This document shows, one piece after another, positions 9,593-18,825 of a DNA stretch of 64,000 bases; position 1 is the stretch's first letter; each line of letters starts with the position of its first letter. The notes below the pieces were generated by a model. That model saw only the letters and a program-made list of their open reading frames with translations, ran no database searches and was not told where the DNA came from. The DNA lies in contig NZ_JAFHKT010000151.1 in the NCBI RefSeq assembly GCF_017052465.1, positions 124,001-188,000 of the forward strand, written 5' to 3'. The position numbers and the translations under genes were made by a program. Origin of the DNA: Arthrobacter pascens. GTDB taxonomy: Bacteria; Actinomycetota; Actinomycetes; Actinomycetales; Micrococcaceae.

Positions 9593-9988
9593 GGTCCTTC
9601 TCCTTTCCTTGCCACTGCGGGCAGTGCGCCTCGTGTTGCTCTATCCGCCACGCACGTCACAACAGAACAGTGAGCCCGCCGGTAGCGGGCACCTATACAT
9701 CCGATACTACTTGCCACCCCTGCGAATGACCTTAATCCACAACGTGCCGGAGCTCAGATTCGTTCATGCCGGGCCTTTCCTTTGTTGCGGTGATCACACC
9801 GGTAGATGGGTGATGAGCCGTGATTTCCCCGGGGCCGGGGCCGGCGCGAAGCCCCTCAGCCTGGCTGTCCGCGGGCCGCAAACCGGCCGATTGGCATTTT
9901 GCCGTGATTGTCCGTTATGCTTGATCTCGCTGCTTTTACGAGGTTGCAACTCCGGAATCCGGGGTTGCAATTGGGTATAAGAAGTTGC
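9593..9988. other. Gene-free 396-bp gap upstream of fhaA and the tRNA
   Basis: I see no credible gene here. It should hold the promoter of the fhaA-pknB operon (reading left) and of the tRNA (reading right). A short hairpin with GCCCGC/GCGGGC arms sits at 9674-9690 in the fhaA leader. Open frames through the stretch have no ribosome sites and no recognisable protein content. Confidence 0.6.
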
Positions 9989-10071
9989 GCGCGAGTGGCG
10001 GAACGGCAGACGCGCTGGCTTCAGGTGCCAGTGTCCGAAAGGGCGTGGGGGTTCAAATCCCCCCTCGCGCA
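9989..10071 (+). tRNA. tRNA-Leu (anticodon CAG)
   Basis: 83-nt tRNA. Acceptor arms GCGCGAG (9989-9995) and CTCGCGC (10064-10070) pair fully and are followed by discriminator A. The anticodon stem CTGGC/GCCAG encloses loop TTCAGGT, giving CAG at positions 34-36. The T arm has GGTTCAAATCC. The variable arm is long (class II), as expected for leucine. CCA is not encoded. Confidence 0.97.
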
Positions 10072-10079
10072 CGCAATTG

Positions 10080-10112
10080 AAACACCCCGGTCTTCGGACC
10101 GGGGTGTTTTTT
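10080..10112 (+). terminator. Rho-independent terminator of tRNA-Leu
   Basis: A 13-bp perfect stem (AAACACCCCGGTC / GACCGGGGTGTTT) with a stable TTCG tetraloop runs into a T tract, 8 bases after the tRNA end. Confidence 0.93.
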
Positions 10113-10169
10113 GTTGCCCAAAGGCATGGGGCGTTGGCGTTGTCCGTGAAAGTGCGTAACCCGCACACG

Positions 10170-11144
10170 TCAGGACACGGGGGTCACCAGGGTCCCGTCA
10201 GCTGCGAACTGCGCGAGGTTCGCAAGCGTGAGCTCCGCCATGGCTGCGCGGGTCTCGTTTGTTCCGCTGCCCAAGTGCGGCAAAAGGACCACGTTGTCCA
10301 TGGACAGCAAATCCTGTGGAACCTTCGGTTCATCGGCAAAGACATCCAGGCCGGCTCCGCCGAGACTTCCGGCCAGCAACGCCGCGACGAGGGCCTGCTC
10401 GTCCACAACTGAACCCCGTGCGATGTTGATGAGGTAGCCGTTGGGACCGAGCGCCTCGATGACCTCATGGTCAACCACGTGCACGGACTCCGGCCCGCCG
10501 GCGGCTGCCACAATCAGGACGTCCGCATTCCTGGCCAGCTCCACCGGCGAGGACGCATACTCGTACGCAACCCCGGGGGCCTTCTTGCGGTTGTGGTAAC
10601 TGATGGTGCAGTCGAAGCCCTCGAGCCTGCGGGCAATCACTTTTCCGATCCGGCCCAGGCCCAGAATCCCCACCCGCTTGCCGCTCGCCTTGGTGGCGAG
10701 GGGGAAGTTGCCATGTCGCGCCCAGTCGCCCCGGCGGACGTAGCGGTCGGCAGCGCTCGTGCGGCGCAACACGTCCACGTAAAGCGCGACGGCGGTGTCA
10801 GCCACGCAGTCGTTCAGGACATCCGGTGTATTGCTGACGGCGATTCCGCGTTCCGTGGCCTGTCTCGTGTCCGTGGTGTCGTACCCGACGCCGAAGTTCA
10901 CAACTGCACGGAGATTAGGGAGGGCCTGCATCAGTTCGGTTCCTACCCCGAAGCGCCCCGACGTGACGGCGACGTCAAAAGTGTGGCCGCGGTGCCCCAG
11001 GAACTCGGCCTGGTCCGCTGGGGAATCGGGCAGCCGGACCGCGCCGTACACGTTGGCCACCGTGTCTTGGACAGTTTGCATGAGCGGTCCTACCTGCAGG
11101 ACGGCGACGTTGTTGTTCATACCCTGCACAGTAGGTTCGGCCAT
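10170..11144 (-). CDS. D-isomer-specific 2-hydroxyacid dehydrogenase (glyoxylate/hydroxypyruvate reductase type)
   Basis: NAD(P)-dependent reduction of 2-oxoacids, probably glyoxylate, hydroxypyruvate or a related sugar-acid product. The nucleotide-binding motif GILGLGRIG, the substrate Arg in NIARGSVVDE, the Glu in DEPKVPQDL and the catalytic His in LLPHLGSGT are all present, so the enzyme looks intact. The start is unsure: ATG 11144 (MAEPTV) has a GGA nine bases upstream, an upstream ATG lies at 11165, and the conserved fold begins near the in-frame ATG at 11120. It is divergent from the ABC transporter operon, so the two may share a control region and a substrate, but no regulator gene lies beside them. 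Confidence 0.88.
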   Translation of the reverse strand: MAEPTVQGMNNNVAVLQVGPLMQTVQDTVANVYGAVRLPDSPADQAEFLGHRGHTFDVAVTSGRFGVGTELMQALPNLRAVVNFGVGYDTTDTRQATERGIAVSNTPDVLNDCVADTAVALYVDVLRRTSAADRYVRRGDWARHGNFPLATKASGKRVGILGLGRIGKVIARRLEGFDCTISYHNRKKAPGVAYEYASSPVELARNADVLIVAAAGGPESVHVVDHEVIEALGPNGYLINIARGSVVDEQALVAALLAGSLGGAGLDVFADEPKVPQDLLSMDNVVLLPHLGSGTNETRAAMAELTLANLAQFAADGTLVTPVS

Positions 11145-11417
11145 CCATATGCGTCCAACATGCAAATAGCATTGATCGATGCCGGATGTGTATTGATATG
11201 TCGAGTTTCGCGGAATTCCGCGGCCGGCGGGGCCGCGTGGTGCCCGTCACACCGTATTGCCCTGCCGCCGGGGACTCGACGCACGGCCCTGCGGGGCGTC
11301 CCTCCCCTTGTGGTGCTTTTGGAAGCTCCACTAGCTTGAGTCCAGCGCGGCCCCCAGCTCCCTTTTCACACCTCACAAAGCTGCAGCCTGCTGCGCTCCA
11401 TTAATCCGGAGGATCCA

Positions 11418-12977
11418 ATGACGTCTTCTTCAACACCCCTGTTCCCGGCATCGGCGGTCAAGTGGCCCGCCCTCGCAGCCGGAGCGCTGCTGGCACTGAG
11501 CGGCTGCTCTGTCGCCAATTCCGAAGCGGCGCCAGCATCCGCAAGTGCACTTCGCGTGGTCCTCGGCCAGGAGCCTCCCACCTTGGAGGCCTGCGAATCG
11601 AACCTCACGTCCACCGGTGTGGTGGTGCGCTCAAACGTGACCGAGCCCCTCGTCGAGCGGAATCCCCAAACCGGCGAACTTGAACCGCTGCTCGCAACGG
11701 AATGGAAAGCCACATCGGACACTGTATGGACTTTCAAGCTGCGCGAAGGCGTGAAATTCCAGGACGGCACGCCGTTCAATGCGGAAGCCGCAGCGTTCAC
11801 CATCAACAGGGCCGTCAACTCCAAGCTGGGCTGCAACGTGGAAGGCTACGTGTTTGGAGACGCCGACCTCAAGGTAAAGGCCGTGGACGACACAACCCTC
11901 ACAGTCACCACGCCGGAGCCGGACCCCATCCTCCCGCTGCGGCTGTCCTTCCTGGAGGTGGTGCCGACGTCGACGAGCACCACCGCGAAGGTTCGCGAAC
12001 CGGTCGGCACCGGCCCGTACAAAATCGAGACCTGGGATGCCGGCCAGAAAATCACGCTGACCAGCTGGGACGGCTACTGGGGCGATAAGCCGGCCTACGC
12101 CAAGGCCGAGTACCAGTGGCGGTCTGAAAGCTCGGTGCGGGCAGCCATGATCACCAGCGGTGAAGCCGATGTGGCCATGGGCCTCAGCCCAGACGACAAC
12201 ATGGGCGAGCTCGGTGTCGACTACCCCAACAATGAGACGGTTGCCCTTCGGATGGAGGCCACCAAGGCGCCGCTGAATGATATCCGCGTCCGCCAGGCGG
12301 TGAACTACGCCATCGACAAGGAGGGAATCGTCAACTCCCTCTACCAGGGCAAGCACAAGGTGGCGGCCCAGCTGGTACCTGAGGGCATCGTGGGCCACAA
12401 CGCGGATCTGAAGGGGTGGGCCTTCGATCTGGACAAGGCCAAGTCGCTCGTCGCCGAGGCTAAGGCCGACGGCGTGGATACCTCCGCTCAGATTTCACTC
12501 GTGGTCCGCAGCGCCCAGTTCCCCAAGATCACCGAACTCGCGCAGGTACTCCAGGAGCAGTTGAGCCAGGCCGGACTGAACGTGAAGCTGAAGATGCTCG
12601 AAACCAGCCAGCACCTGACCTACCAGGTTCGCCCGTTCCCTGACGATGAGGGCGCAGTTGCCCTGATGACTCAGCACGGCAACCAGGCCGGCGATGCCGC
12701 CTTCACTGTTGACCAGTACATGCTGTCCACCGGGGCGCAGAGCTACTTCGGCACTCCGGAATTTGACGCCATGATCAAGAAGGCGGATGCCGCGTCGGGC
12801 GATGACCGGAAGAAGGGCTTCGAGGACATCTTTGCCTACCAGAACGACAAGGTTGTCCAGTTTGCCCACATCTCCCACCAGACCGGCATCATCGGCAAGT
12901 CCAAGTCCGTGAACTACACGCCGAACTCCTCCAGCGGCGACGAGCTCCGCGTTTCGGAAATGACCCCGGCAAGCTAG
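11418..12977 (+). CDS. ABC transporter substrate-binding lipoprotein, family 5 (peptide/opine type)
   Basis: 519-residue periplasm-equivalent binding protein of a dipeptide/oligopeptide/nickel-type importer. The signal peptide ends in lipobox LSGC (Cys about residue 31), so it is a lipoprotein. The SBP_bac_5 core follows (TEPLVERNPQTGELEPLLATEW, then LREGVKFQDGTPFNAEA). GGAGGATCCA precedes the ATG. It is the first gene of a five-gene importer operon in the order binding protein, two permeases, two ATPases. Substrate cannot be deduced; family members bind peptides, opines, glutathione or Ni chelates. The divergent hydroxyacid dehydrogenase and terminal TauE gene hint at an organic acid conjugate. 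Confidence 0.92.
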   Translation: MTSSSTPLFPASAVKWPALAAGALLALSGCSVANSEAAPASASALRVVLGQEPPTLEACESNLTSTGVVVRSNVTEPLVERNPQTGELEPLLATEWKATSDTVWTFKLREGVKFQDGTPFNAEAAAFTINRAVNSKLGCNVEGYVFGDADLKVKAVDDTTLTVTTPEPDPILPLRLSFLEVVPTSTSTTAKVREPVGTGPYKIETWDAGQKITLTSWDGYWGDKPAYAKAEYQWRSESSVRAAMITSGEADVAMGLSPDDNMGELGVDYPNNETVALRMEATKAPLNDIRVRQAVNYAIDKEGIVNSLYQGKHKVAAQLVPEGIVGHNADLKGWAFDLDKAKSLVAEAKADGVDTSAQISLVVRSAQFPKITELAQVLQEQLSQAGLNVKLKMLETSQHLTYQVRPFPDDEGAVALMTQHGNQAGDAAFTVDQYMLSTGAQSYFGTPEFDAMIKKADAASGDDRKKGFEDIFAYQNDKVVQFAHISHQTGIIGKSKSVNYTPNSSSGDELRVSEMTPAS

Positions 12978-13008
12978 CCCGGGTCTCCAGGAAAAAAGAA
13001 GGACAGCC

Positions 13009-13938
13009 ATGCTGATCTACTTGAGAAAGCGGATAATCTCCAGTGCTCTGCCGCTTGCGGTGGTCATTGTCGGTGTTTTCGCGCTCGCACGGATGACCGG
13101 AAACCCGGCCAGCCTGTACCTGCCCCTGAACGCCACCCAACAGATGCGTGATGACTTCACCGCACGCAACGGCCTGGACCAGCCTCTGCTGGTGCAGATG
13201 GCGGACTACTTCGGCGGGGTGCTGAAGCTCGACTTCGGCCAGTCCCTCCGGACGGGGCAGGACGCCGCCGCCATGGCGCTTCGTGCCTTCCCCGCAACCT
13301 TGCAGTTAGCAGCCACCACCATGGTGCTGGCCGTGGTGCTGGCACTGCTGGTGGGTTGCTGGGCCGCGCTGAAGCCGAACGGCGTTGCCGACCGCATCTC
13401 AAGTTTTATCTCCATGGCTGCCGCTTCGATTCCAGATTTCTGGCTCGCCATCGTGGGCATCTGGGTCTTCGCCATAACCCTGGGCTGGCTCCCGACCTCC
13501 GGTGTGTCGGGGGCCGGCGCCTGGGTCCTGCCGATTGCGACCCTGCTGCTCAGGCCATTCGGCGTCCTGGTCCAGATCGTCCGGGGGTCCATGGTCTCCG
13601 CTCTGTCGGAGCCGTACATCAAACTGGCCCGCAGCCGCGGCGCCGGCGAGCTGCGGGTGGTGACCCATCACGCTCTACGCAACGCCGCGGCTCCGGCCCT
13701 TACGGTGGCCGGTGACCTGACGGTGGGTTTGGTGAACGGAGCTGTGGTGGTGGAAACCATCTTCGGCTGGCCCGGGATCGGAAAACTCATGATCGATTCC
13801 ATCCTGCAACGGGACTTCGCTGTGCTGCAGGCCGCAGTGCTGCTCACCGCAGTGGCGATCTTTGCATTGAACATCCTCATTGATATGGGCTACGCGCTGC
13901 TTGATGCACGAGTCCGCCCCGTCACGGCAAAGGCTTAG
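13009..13938 (+). CDS. ABC transporter permease, DppB/OppB family
   Basis: 309-residue inner-membrane permease with about six membrane segments. It has the N-terminal segment typical of DppB (IISSALPLAVVIVGVFALARMTG) and the EAA loop ARSRGAGELRVVTHHALRNAAAP that contacts the ATPases. The pattern matches the first permease of peptide/nickel importers. GAAGGACAGCC lies before the ATG, 31 bases after the binding-protein gene. Confidence 0.93.
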   Translation: MLIYLRKRIISSALPLAVVIVGVFALARMTGNPASLYLPLNATQQMRDDFTARNGLDQPLLVQMADYFGGVLKLDFGQSLRTGQDAAAMALRAFPATLQLAATTMVLAVVLALLVGCWAALKPNGVADRISSFISMAAASIPDFWLAIVGIWVFAITLGWLPTSGVSGAGAWVLPIATLLLRPFGVLVQIVRGSMVSALSEPYIKLARSRGAGELRVVTHHALRNAAAPALTVAGDLTVGLVNGAVVVETIFGWPGIGKLMIDSILQRDFAVLQAAVLLTAVAIFALNILIDMGYALLDARVRPVTAKA

Positions 13939-13946
13939 GAGTAGCC

Positions 13947-14954
13947 ATGAAAACTTCATTGAATGAGCCGGCGGCACCGGACCAGGTTGCAGCGGCAGGG
14001 CAGCCGCAGTCTGTAAAAGAGCAGCCCGTCAGGGACAAAAAGGACGGGAACCTTAACCTCCTCCGGCTCCTGCTGAAGGACCGCTTTGCCACGGTGTCCG
14101 CGCTGCTCCTGATGGTGATCGGGCTGACCGCCCTCATCGGCCCTGCCCTGATGGGCGACCTGGCTACTAAACAGAACCTCCTCTTCGCCAATAAGGCACC
14201 CTTCTCCCTGGCCTATGGCTGGGAGTACTTCCTGGGCAGTGATTCCCTGGGGCGAAGCATGCTCGCGCGCCTTGTCGTCGCCAGCCGCACCACGTTCTCC
14301 GTGGCGCTGCCCGCCGTCGCCGTGGCCCTCGTGATCGGTTCGCTGTGGGGCGTCTGGGCCGGATACCACCGCGGCTGGCGGGAAAACGTGTCGATGCGGA
14401 TCGCCGACGTCATCATGAGCTTCCCGTCCCTGCTGCTCGCCGTCGTCGTGCTGTATGTCTTCAGCCCCAGCGCCGGAAACATCGTGCTGATCCTCGCGCT
14501 CACCCGGATCCCCATCTACCTGCGCACCGCCCGGGCCGAATCCGCGGAGCTTCAAAGCAGGACGTTCGTGGACGCTGCCCGGACCTTTGGCGCCAGGCCG
14601 AACGCCATTATCGGCCGCCATGTCATCCCCGTGGTCCTGCCGACGCTCCTCACGCTGGCCACGCTCGAATTCTGCTACGTCATGCTGGCCGAGTCGTCCC
14701 TGAGCTTCCTCGGCATCGGAATCCAGCCGCCGGACGTCAGCTGGGGCCTGATGGTTTCGCAGGGCAGGCAGTACCTGCAGACAGCATGGTGGCTGTCGAT
14801 CTTTCCCGGCGTAGCAATCGTGCTCACCACCATCGCCGCCAACGTCCTCGCGGCCTGGTTGCGCATCGCCACCGACCCGGCCCAGCGCTGGCGGCTCGCT
14901 CTTCCCCGCAAGCGCCTCATTGCCCGCATTCCAGTCAAGGAGGCAAAGCCGTGA
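13947..14954 (+). CDS. ABC transporter permease, DppC/OppC family
   Basis: 335-residue second permease, pairing with the preceding DppB-type protein. The N-terminal 45 residues are hydrophilic; five to six membrane segments follow. It has a DppC-type DSLGRSMLARLVVASRTT motif and the EAA loop ARTFGARPNAIIGRHVIPVVLP. AGGAGTAGCC precedes the ATG, 8 bases after the previous stop. Its stop TGA overlaps the GTG of the next ATPase, so the two are translationally coupled. Confidence 0.93.
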   Translation: MKTSLNEPAAPDQVAAAGQPQSVKEQPVRDKKDGNLNLLRLLLKDRFATVSALLLMVIGLTALIGPALMGDLATKQNLLFANKAPFSLAYGWEYFLGSDSLGRSMLARLVVASRTTFSVALPAVAVALVIGSLWGVWAGYHRGWRENVSMRIADVIMSFPSLLLAVVVLYVFSPSAGNIVLILALTRIPIYLRTARAESAELQSRTFVDAARTFGARPNAIIGRHVIPVVLPTLLTLATLEFCYVMLAESSLSFLGIGIQPPDVSWGLMVSQGRQYLQTAWWLSIFPGVAIVLTTIAANVLAAWLRIATDPAQRWRLALPRKRLIARIPVKEAKP

Positions 14955-16015
14955 AAACTGCTGCCCAGACCGTGCTCCCCGGAAAGACCCGGGCGCAAGA
15001 TGTCGTTCTCAGTGTCAGGGACCTGGCTGTGGACATCCGGACGTACCGCGGAACTGTCCGGGCCGTCAACGGCGTGGACTTTGAGGCCCGTGCGGGGGAG
15101 ACCCTGGCGCTGCTCGGAGAATCCGGTTGCGGAAAATCCATGACGGCCAAGGCCCTCGCCGGAATCATGGACCCGGTCTGTGACCTGGCCGGCGGGGAGA
15201 TCGTCCTCAACGGGACAGACCTGGCAGCCCTGACGCCCAAGGAACGGCTCAAGTTCGCCGGACCGGAGCTTGGGATCGTTTTCCAGGACGCCCTGACGGC
15301 CCTCAACCCCGTCTATACGGTGGGGACACAGCTCGGCGAGGCATTCAGGATCCATCAGGGACTCAGCGCCAGGGAAGCCAAGGTCCAGGCCATTGAGCTG
15401 ATGAAACGCGTGGGAATTCCCGAACCCGAATCCCGGGTCAATTCTTATCCCCACCAGTTCTCCGGGGGTATGCGCCAGCGCATCCTGATTGCCATGGCCG
15501 TTGCTCTGAATCCGCGCCTGCTGATCGCGGATGAGCCAACCACGGCACTGGACGTGACGGTCCAGGCGCAGATCATGCAGCTCCTGCGGAAGCTCCGGGA
15601 GGAGGGGCAGATGGCCGTAGTGCTGATCACCCACGACCTGGCGGTTGTTGCGGAGGAAGCAGACTCCGTGGCTGTCATGTACGCCGGAAACGTGGTGGAA
15701 AGCGGGCCGGTTTCCCAGGTCTTCAGCGATCCGCGGCATCCCTACACGAAGGGACTGCTCGAGTCCGTGCCCGTCCACGTGGAGCGCGGCGCCCACCTGA
15801 AGTCGATCGCGGGGAGCCCACCGGAGCTCCATGACATCCCTTCCGGCTGCGTCTACCAGTCCCGGTGCCCGCTCGTGCAGGAGATCTGCAGGGCCGAGCG
15901 TCCCCGGCTGCTGCCGGTGAATGGAAGCGCCACCAACAACCACTCCGAGACCCTGCCGCCCCGGCCGGGCCGGGCCGCAGCCTGCCACTTCAGCGAGGAG
16001 TTAAACAATGCCTGA
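14951..16015 (+). CDS. ABC transporter ATP-binding protein, DppD/OppD family
   Basis: 354-residue ATPase. Walker A GESGCGKSMTA, signature FSGGMRQR, Walker B LLIADEPTTALD and the switch His in ITHDLAVV are intact. The C-terminal oligopeptide-transporter extension with CVYQSRCPLVQEIC is present; in this subfamily such cysteines can bind an iron-sulfur cluster. The start is GTG 14951 in a GTGA overlap with the DppC stop; the frame stays open further upstream, but that part lies inside dppC. Its end overlaps the next ATPase start by 8 bp. Confidence 0.93.
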   Translation: MKTAAQTVLPGKTRAQDVVLSVRDLAVDIRTYRGTVRAVNGVDFEARAGETLALLGESGCGKSMTAKALAGIMDPVCDLAGGEIVLNGTDLAALTPKERLKFAGPELGIVFQDALTALNPVYTVGTQLGEAFRIHQGLSAREAKVQAIELMKRVGIPEPESRVNSYPHQFSGGMRQRILIAMAVALNPRLLIADEPTTALDVTVQAQIMQLLRKLREEGQMAVVLITHDLAVVAEEADSVAVMYAGNVVESGPVSQVFSDPRHPYTKGLLESVPVHVERGAHLKSIAGSPPELHDIPSGCVYQSRCPLVQEICRAERPRLLPVNGSATNNHSETLPPRPGRAAACHFSEELNNA

Positions 16016-17033
16016 GCCCCTTCTGCAGATCGATGGTTTGTGCAAGACGTTCCATGTGGCCAAGAGCGCCAGCGGCAACACCCGTCTCAAGGCCCTGGAT
16101 GGGATCAGCCTGACGGTGGGCCGCGGGGAAACGCTTGGACTCGTAGGTGAGTCGGGCTGCGGCAAATCCACGCTGGCCCGGACCCTCATGATGCTCGAGA
16201 CGCCGGATGAGGGGACCGTGACCTTTGAGGGAACGAATCCGTTCGGTCTCCGCGGCAAGGAACTGCTGAGCTGGCGGCGCAGGGTCCAGATGGTGTTCCA
16301 GGACCCGTTCGCCTCCCTCAACGCCCGCATGAGCGCTGGCGACATCGTCTCCGAGCCCTGGGCCACCCACCGGAGCCTCTACCCGTCGCCGCGTGAGCGC
16401 CAAGCCCGCGTGGGCGAGCTGCTCCAGATGGTGGGGTTGCGCCCATCGGACGCCCGTAAATCCCCGCAGGAGTTTTCCGGCGGCCAGCGCCAGCGCATAG
16501 GCATTGCGCGTGCGCTGGCCCTCAACCCCGACGTCATCATCCTGGATGAACCGGTTTCCGCACTGGATCTTTCCGTCCAGGCGCAGGTCCTCAACCTGCT
16601 CAATGACATCCAGCAGGACCTCGGCGTTTCCTACATCTTCATTTCCCACGACCTGACTGTGGTGCGGCATGTGGCCGATCGCGTGGCCGTCATGTACCTG
16701 GGCAGAATCATCGAAACGGGAAACACCGAGGAAGTTTTCGACCATCCGCGGCACCCGTATACGGCGGCGCTGATGTCAGCCTCACCGAAGCTCGACGTCA
16801 CAGGCGCGACGCGGGACCGCATCGTCCTCAAAGGTGAGCTGCCATCCCCGCTGGACCCGCCGTCGGGCTGCCGTTTCCGTACCAGGTGTTGGAAAGCCCA
16901 GGACATCTGCGCCGACGCGGCGCCGGAACCGCGGGTGACTGCTGCCGACGACGGGGCACTGCACCTGGCCGAATGCCACTTTCCACTGGAAACCATCAAG
17001 GGCCTCACACCCGCCACAACCACCGCCGGGTGA
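16008..17033 (+). CDS. ABC transporter ATP-binding protein, DppF/OppF family
   Basis: 341-residue second ATPase of the importer, forming the heterodimer with the DppD-type subunit. Walker A GESGCGKST, signature FSGGQRQRIG, Walker B VIILDEPVSALD and the C-terminal CRFRTRCWKAQDIC extension are all present. ATG 16008 lies inside the end of the preceding gene. Its stop TGA at 17031-17033 overlaps the GTG of the following TauE-type gene, which ties that exporter to this operon. Confidence 0.93.
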   Translation: MPEPLLQIDGLCKTFHVAKSASGNTRLKALDGISLTVGRGETLGLVGESGCGKSTLARTLMMLETPDEGTVTFEGTNPFGLRGKELLSWRRRVQMVFQDPFASLNARMSAGDIVSEPWATHRSLYPSPRERQARVGELLQMVGLRPSDARKSPQEFSGGQRQRIGIARALALNPDVIILDEPVSALDLSVQAQVLNLLNDIQQDLGVSYIFISHDLTVVRHVADRVAVMYLGRIIETGNTEEVFDHPRHPYTAALMSASPKLDVTGATRDRIVLKGELPSPLDPPSGCRFRTRCWKAQDICADAAPEPRVTAADDGALHLAECHFPLETIKGLTPATTTAG

Positions 17034-17761
17034 CGGGCACAGAGTATGCAGTCATTGCCGGTGTGATTTTCCTGGCCGCCTGCCTGCAGGCCTCGACGGG
17101 CTTCGGCATGGGCATGCTCGCCGCGCCGGTGGTGGCCATGGTGGATCCGATGCTGTTGCCGGCCACGCTCATCCTCCTGGCACTGCTCGTGACCATCCTC
17201 GTGACTGTCCGTGAGCGGCAGCACCTGGATCTCCGCGGGACCGGCTGGGCCCTCATGGGCCGGATCCCCGGAAGTTTCCTGGGAGCGTGGCTTGTGGCGG
17301 TGCTGTCCAAGGAAGGACTGGCCTGGGTTGTTGTGGTGGTGGTCCTCACCGGCCTGGTGCTAGCCCTCAGGGGGTGGGCACCCAGGCCGGTCCGGGTTAA
17401 CCTCATCGCGGCCGGTGCAGCCTCGGGCATCATGGGCACCGCAACATCCATCGGCGGACCTCCGATGGCCCTGGTTTGGCAGGGGCATCAGGGATCGCGG
17501 CTGCGGGGCACAATGAGCGCGTTCTTCATGGTCGGTTCCGCAATTTCGCTGGCTTCCCTGGGAGTCGCAGGCGCCGTGACTGCTGAAGTATTGACCCTCG
17601 CGTTGTGGATGGTGCCTGCGGTGCTGGGCGGGTATCTCGCCTCGCGTTTCGTGAACCGCTTCCTGAACGCCGCCCGGCTGAGGATGCTGGCGCTGGGGGC
17701 GTCCGCGCTGGGAAGCCTGCTGTTGACGGGGCAACTCGCCCTGGCTGCTATGCAGCCCTGA
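17030..17761 (+). CDS. TauE/SafE-family membrane exporter/permease
   Basis: 243-residue polytopic membrane protein with about seven hydrophobic segments and the TauE/SafE pattern (LQASTGFGMGMLAAPVVAMVDP near the N-terminus, GIMGTATSIGGPPMALVWQ mid-protein). Members move small anions such as sulfite, sulfoacetate or other organic acids. The start is GTG 17030, overlapping the stop of the DppF-type ATPase as GTGA. The coupling suggests it exports a breakdown product, or imports a relative, of whatever the ABC system handles. Substrate unknown. Confidence 0.85.
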   Translation: MTGTEYAVIAGVIFLAACLQASTGFGMGMLAAPVVAMVDPMLLPATLILLALLVTILVTVRERQHLDLRGTGWALMGRIPGSFLGAWLVAVLSKEGLAWVVVVVVLTGLVLALRGWAPRPVRVNLIAAGAASGIMGTATSIGGPPMALVWQGHQGSRLRGTMSAFFMVGSAISLASLGVAGAVTAEVLTLALWMVPAVLGGYLASRFVNRFLNAARLRMLALGASALGSLLLTGQLALAAMQP

Positions 17762-17817
17762 CTGGGCCCCTGGTGGGGACGCCCCTGACCCGGACGTCTC
17801 CAGCTCAGCCGCCCGTC

Positions 17818-18825
17818 CTAGTCTCGAGGCACCACGTTAAACAGCGCCTGGCCTTCCGTCAGCCGCCTGATGTTGGCGGCAATGTCCGCCGCCCGGCGTT
17901 CGAACGTGATCCGCGCATGCCCGGAGTGGTGCGGGGTGAGGACGGTATTGGGCAGGGACGCGAACGGCAGTTCCGCCGGAGGCACTACCCCGTCAGCTGG
18001 GGAACCCCACCACACGTCGATGCCCGCCCCGGCGATGCGCTGGGACTGCAAGGCATCGAACAGCGCGTGCTGATCCACCACCGGCCCCCGCGCAACGTTA
18101 ATAAGGAGTGAGGTGGGCTTCATGGCTGCCAACTCCGCTGCGCCGATCATGCCCCTCGTGGAAGCGTCCAAAGGCACAGTGACAACCACGACGTCGGACG
18201 CGGCCAGCAACTCCGGCAGCTGGTGGTTGCCGCCCACCCAGCTCAGCGCCACTCCGTCCGGAATGCTGCCGTCCGGGTTCCTCCGGACGGCGCGGACATC
18301 CATGCCGAGCACACCGGCCATGCGCGCCACTTCGGCCCCGATGGAGCCCATTCCCACGAGACCCATGGTCATTCCACCGAGGGTCGGGTGGAAAGGAACG
18401 TCCGGATCGGTGGCAATGGTTTTCCAACTGCCCCCGCGTACGGCCCTGTCAGCCGCCAGGACATTGCGGGACAGCATCAGCGTGGTCATCAGGACGTGTT
18501 CGGCAATGGGCCGTGCATGATGGAACGTGTTGGCAACAACGGCCCCCGGGGGCAGCCCCGGAAAGGAGATCCTGTCGTAGCCTGCCCCTGTGACGTGGAC
18601 CAGTTCCAGCCTGGCGGCGGCGGCCGCCTGCTGCGGGTTCAAGGAGGAACAAACGACGACGTCGGCACTCGCCAGCGCGTCCAGCTGGCGATCGGGGGTC
18701 CAGGCCGCCGCCATGTCCCAGTGGTGCGCGCCGCCGTCGTGCTTTAGCTGATCCTCAAAACGGCTGATGATGGCGTCGGTGACCACGATCCTCAGGCTCT
18801 TTCGTGAGGGGCCTGGGGTGCTCAC
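17818..18825 (-). CDS. D-isomer-specific 2-hydroxyacid dehydrogenase
   Basis: 335-residue NAD(P)-dependent 2-oxoacid reductase or 2-hydroxyacid oxidase. It has the Rossmann motif GLVGMGSIG, substrate Arg in NVARGPVVDQHAL and a catalytic His in LTPHHSGHAR. The start is GTG 18825, overlapping the stop of the upstream sugar-acid dehydratase as GTGA; the frame extends beyond, but that part is inside the dehydratase gene. The coupling implies that it acts on the dehydratase product (a 2-keto-3-deoxy acid) or a neighbour in that path. It is distinct from the homologue at 10170. Confidence 0.88.
   Translation of the reverse strand: MSTPGPSRKSLRIVVTDAIISRFEDQLKHDGGAHHWDMAAAWTPDRQLDALASADVVVCSSLNPQQAAAAARLELVHVTGAGYDRISFPGLPPGAVVANTFHHARPIAEHVLMTTLMLSRNVLAADRAVRGGSWKTIATDPDVPFHPTLGGMTMGLVGMGSIGAEVARMAGVLGMDVRAVRRNPDGSIPDGVALSWVGGNHQLPELLAASDVVVVTVPLDASTRGMIGAAELAAMKPTSLLINVARGPVVDQHALFDALQSQRIAGAGIDVWWGSPADGVVPPAELPFASLPNTVLTPHHSGHARITFERRAADIAANIRRLTEGQALFNVVPRD

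Noticed and set aside
9794..10168. Minus-strand open frame reading VREGGFEPPRPFGHWHLKPARLPFRHSRA
   Set aside because: This is the antisense translation of the tRNA-Leu, a well-known false protein in actinobacterial databases.
11169..11176. GCATTGAT octamer near the ABC operon, also present beside the kdgD LysR site (31729-31736)
   Set aside because: Too short and without the GTCNAAG core; no LysR gene is adjacent. Chance is sufficient.
14345..14950. Upstream extension of the DppD-type ATPase frame
   Set aside because: It lies wholly inside the dppC gene in another frame and shows Arg/His-rich shadow composition; the GTG at 14951 is the coupled start.
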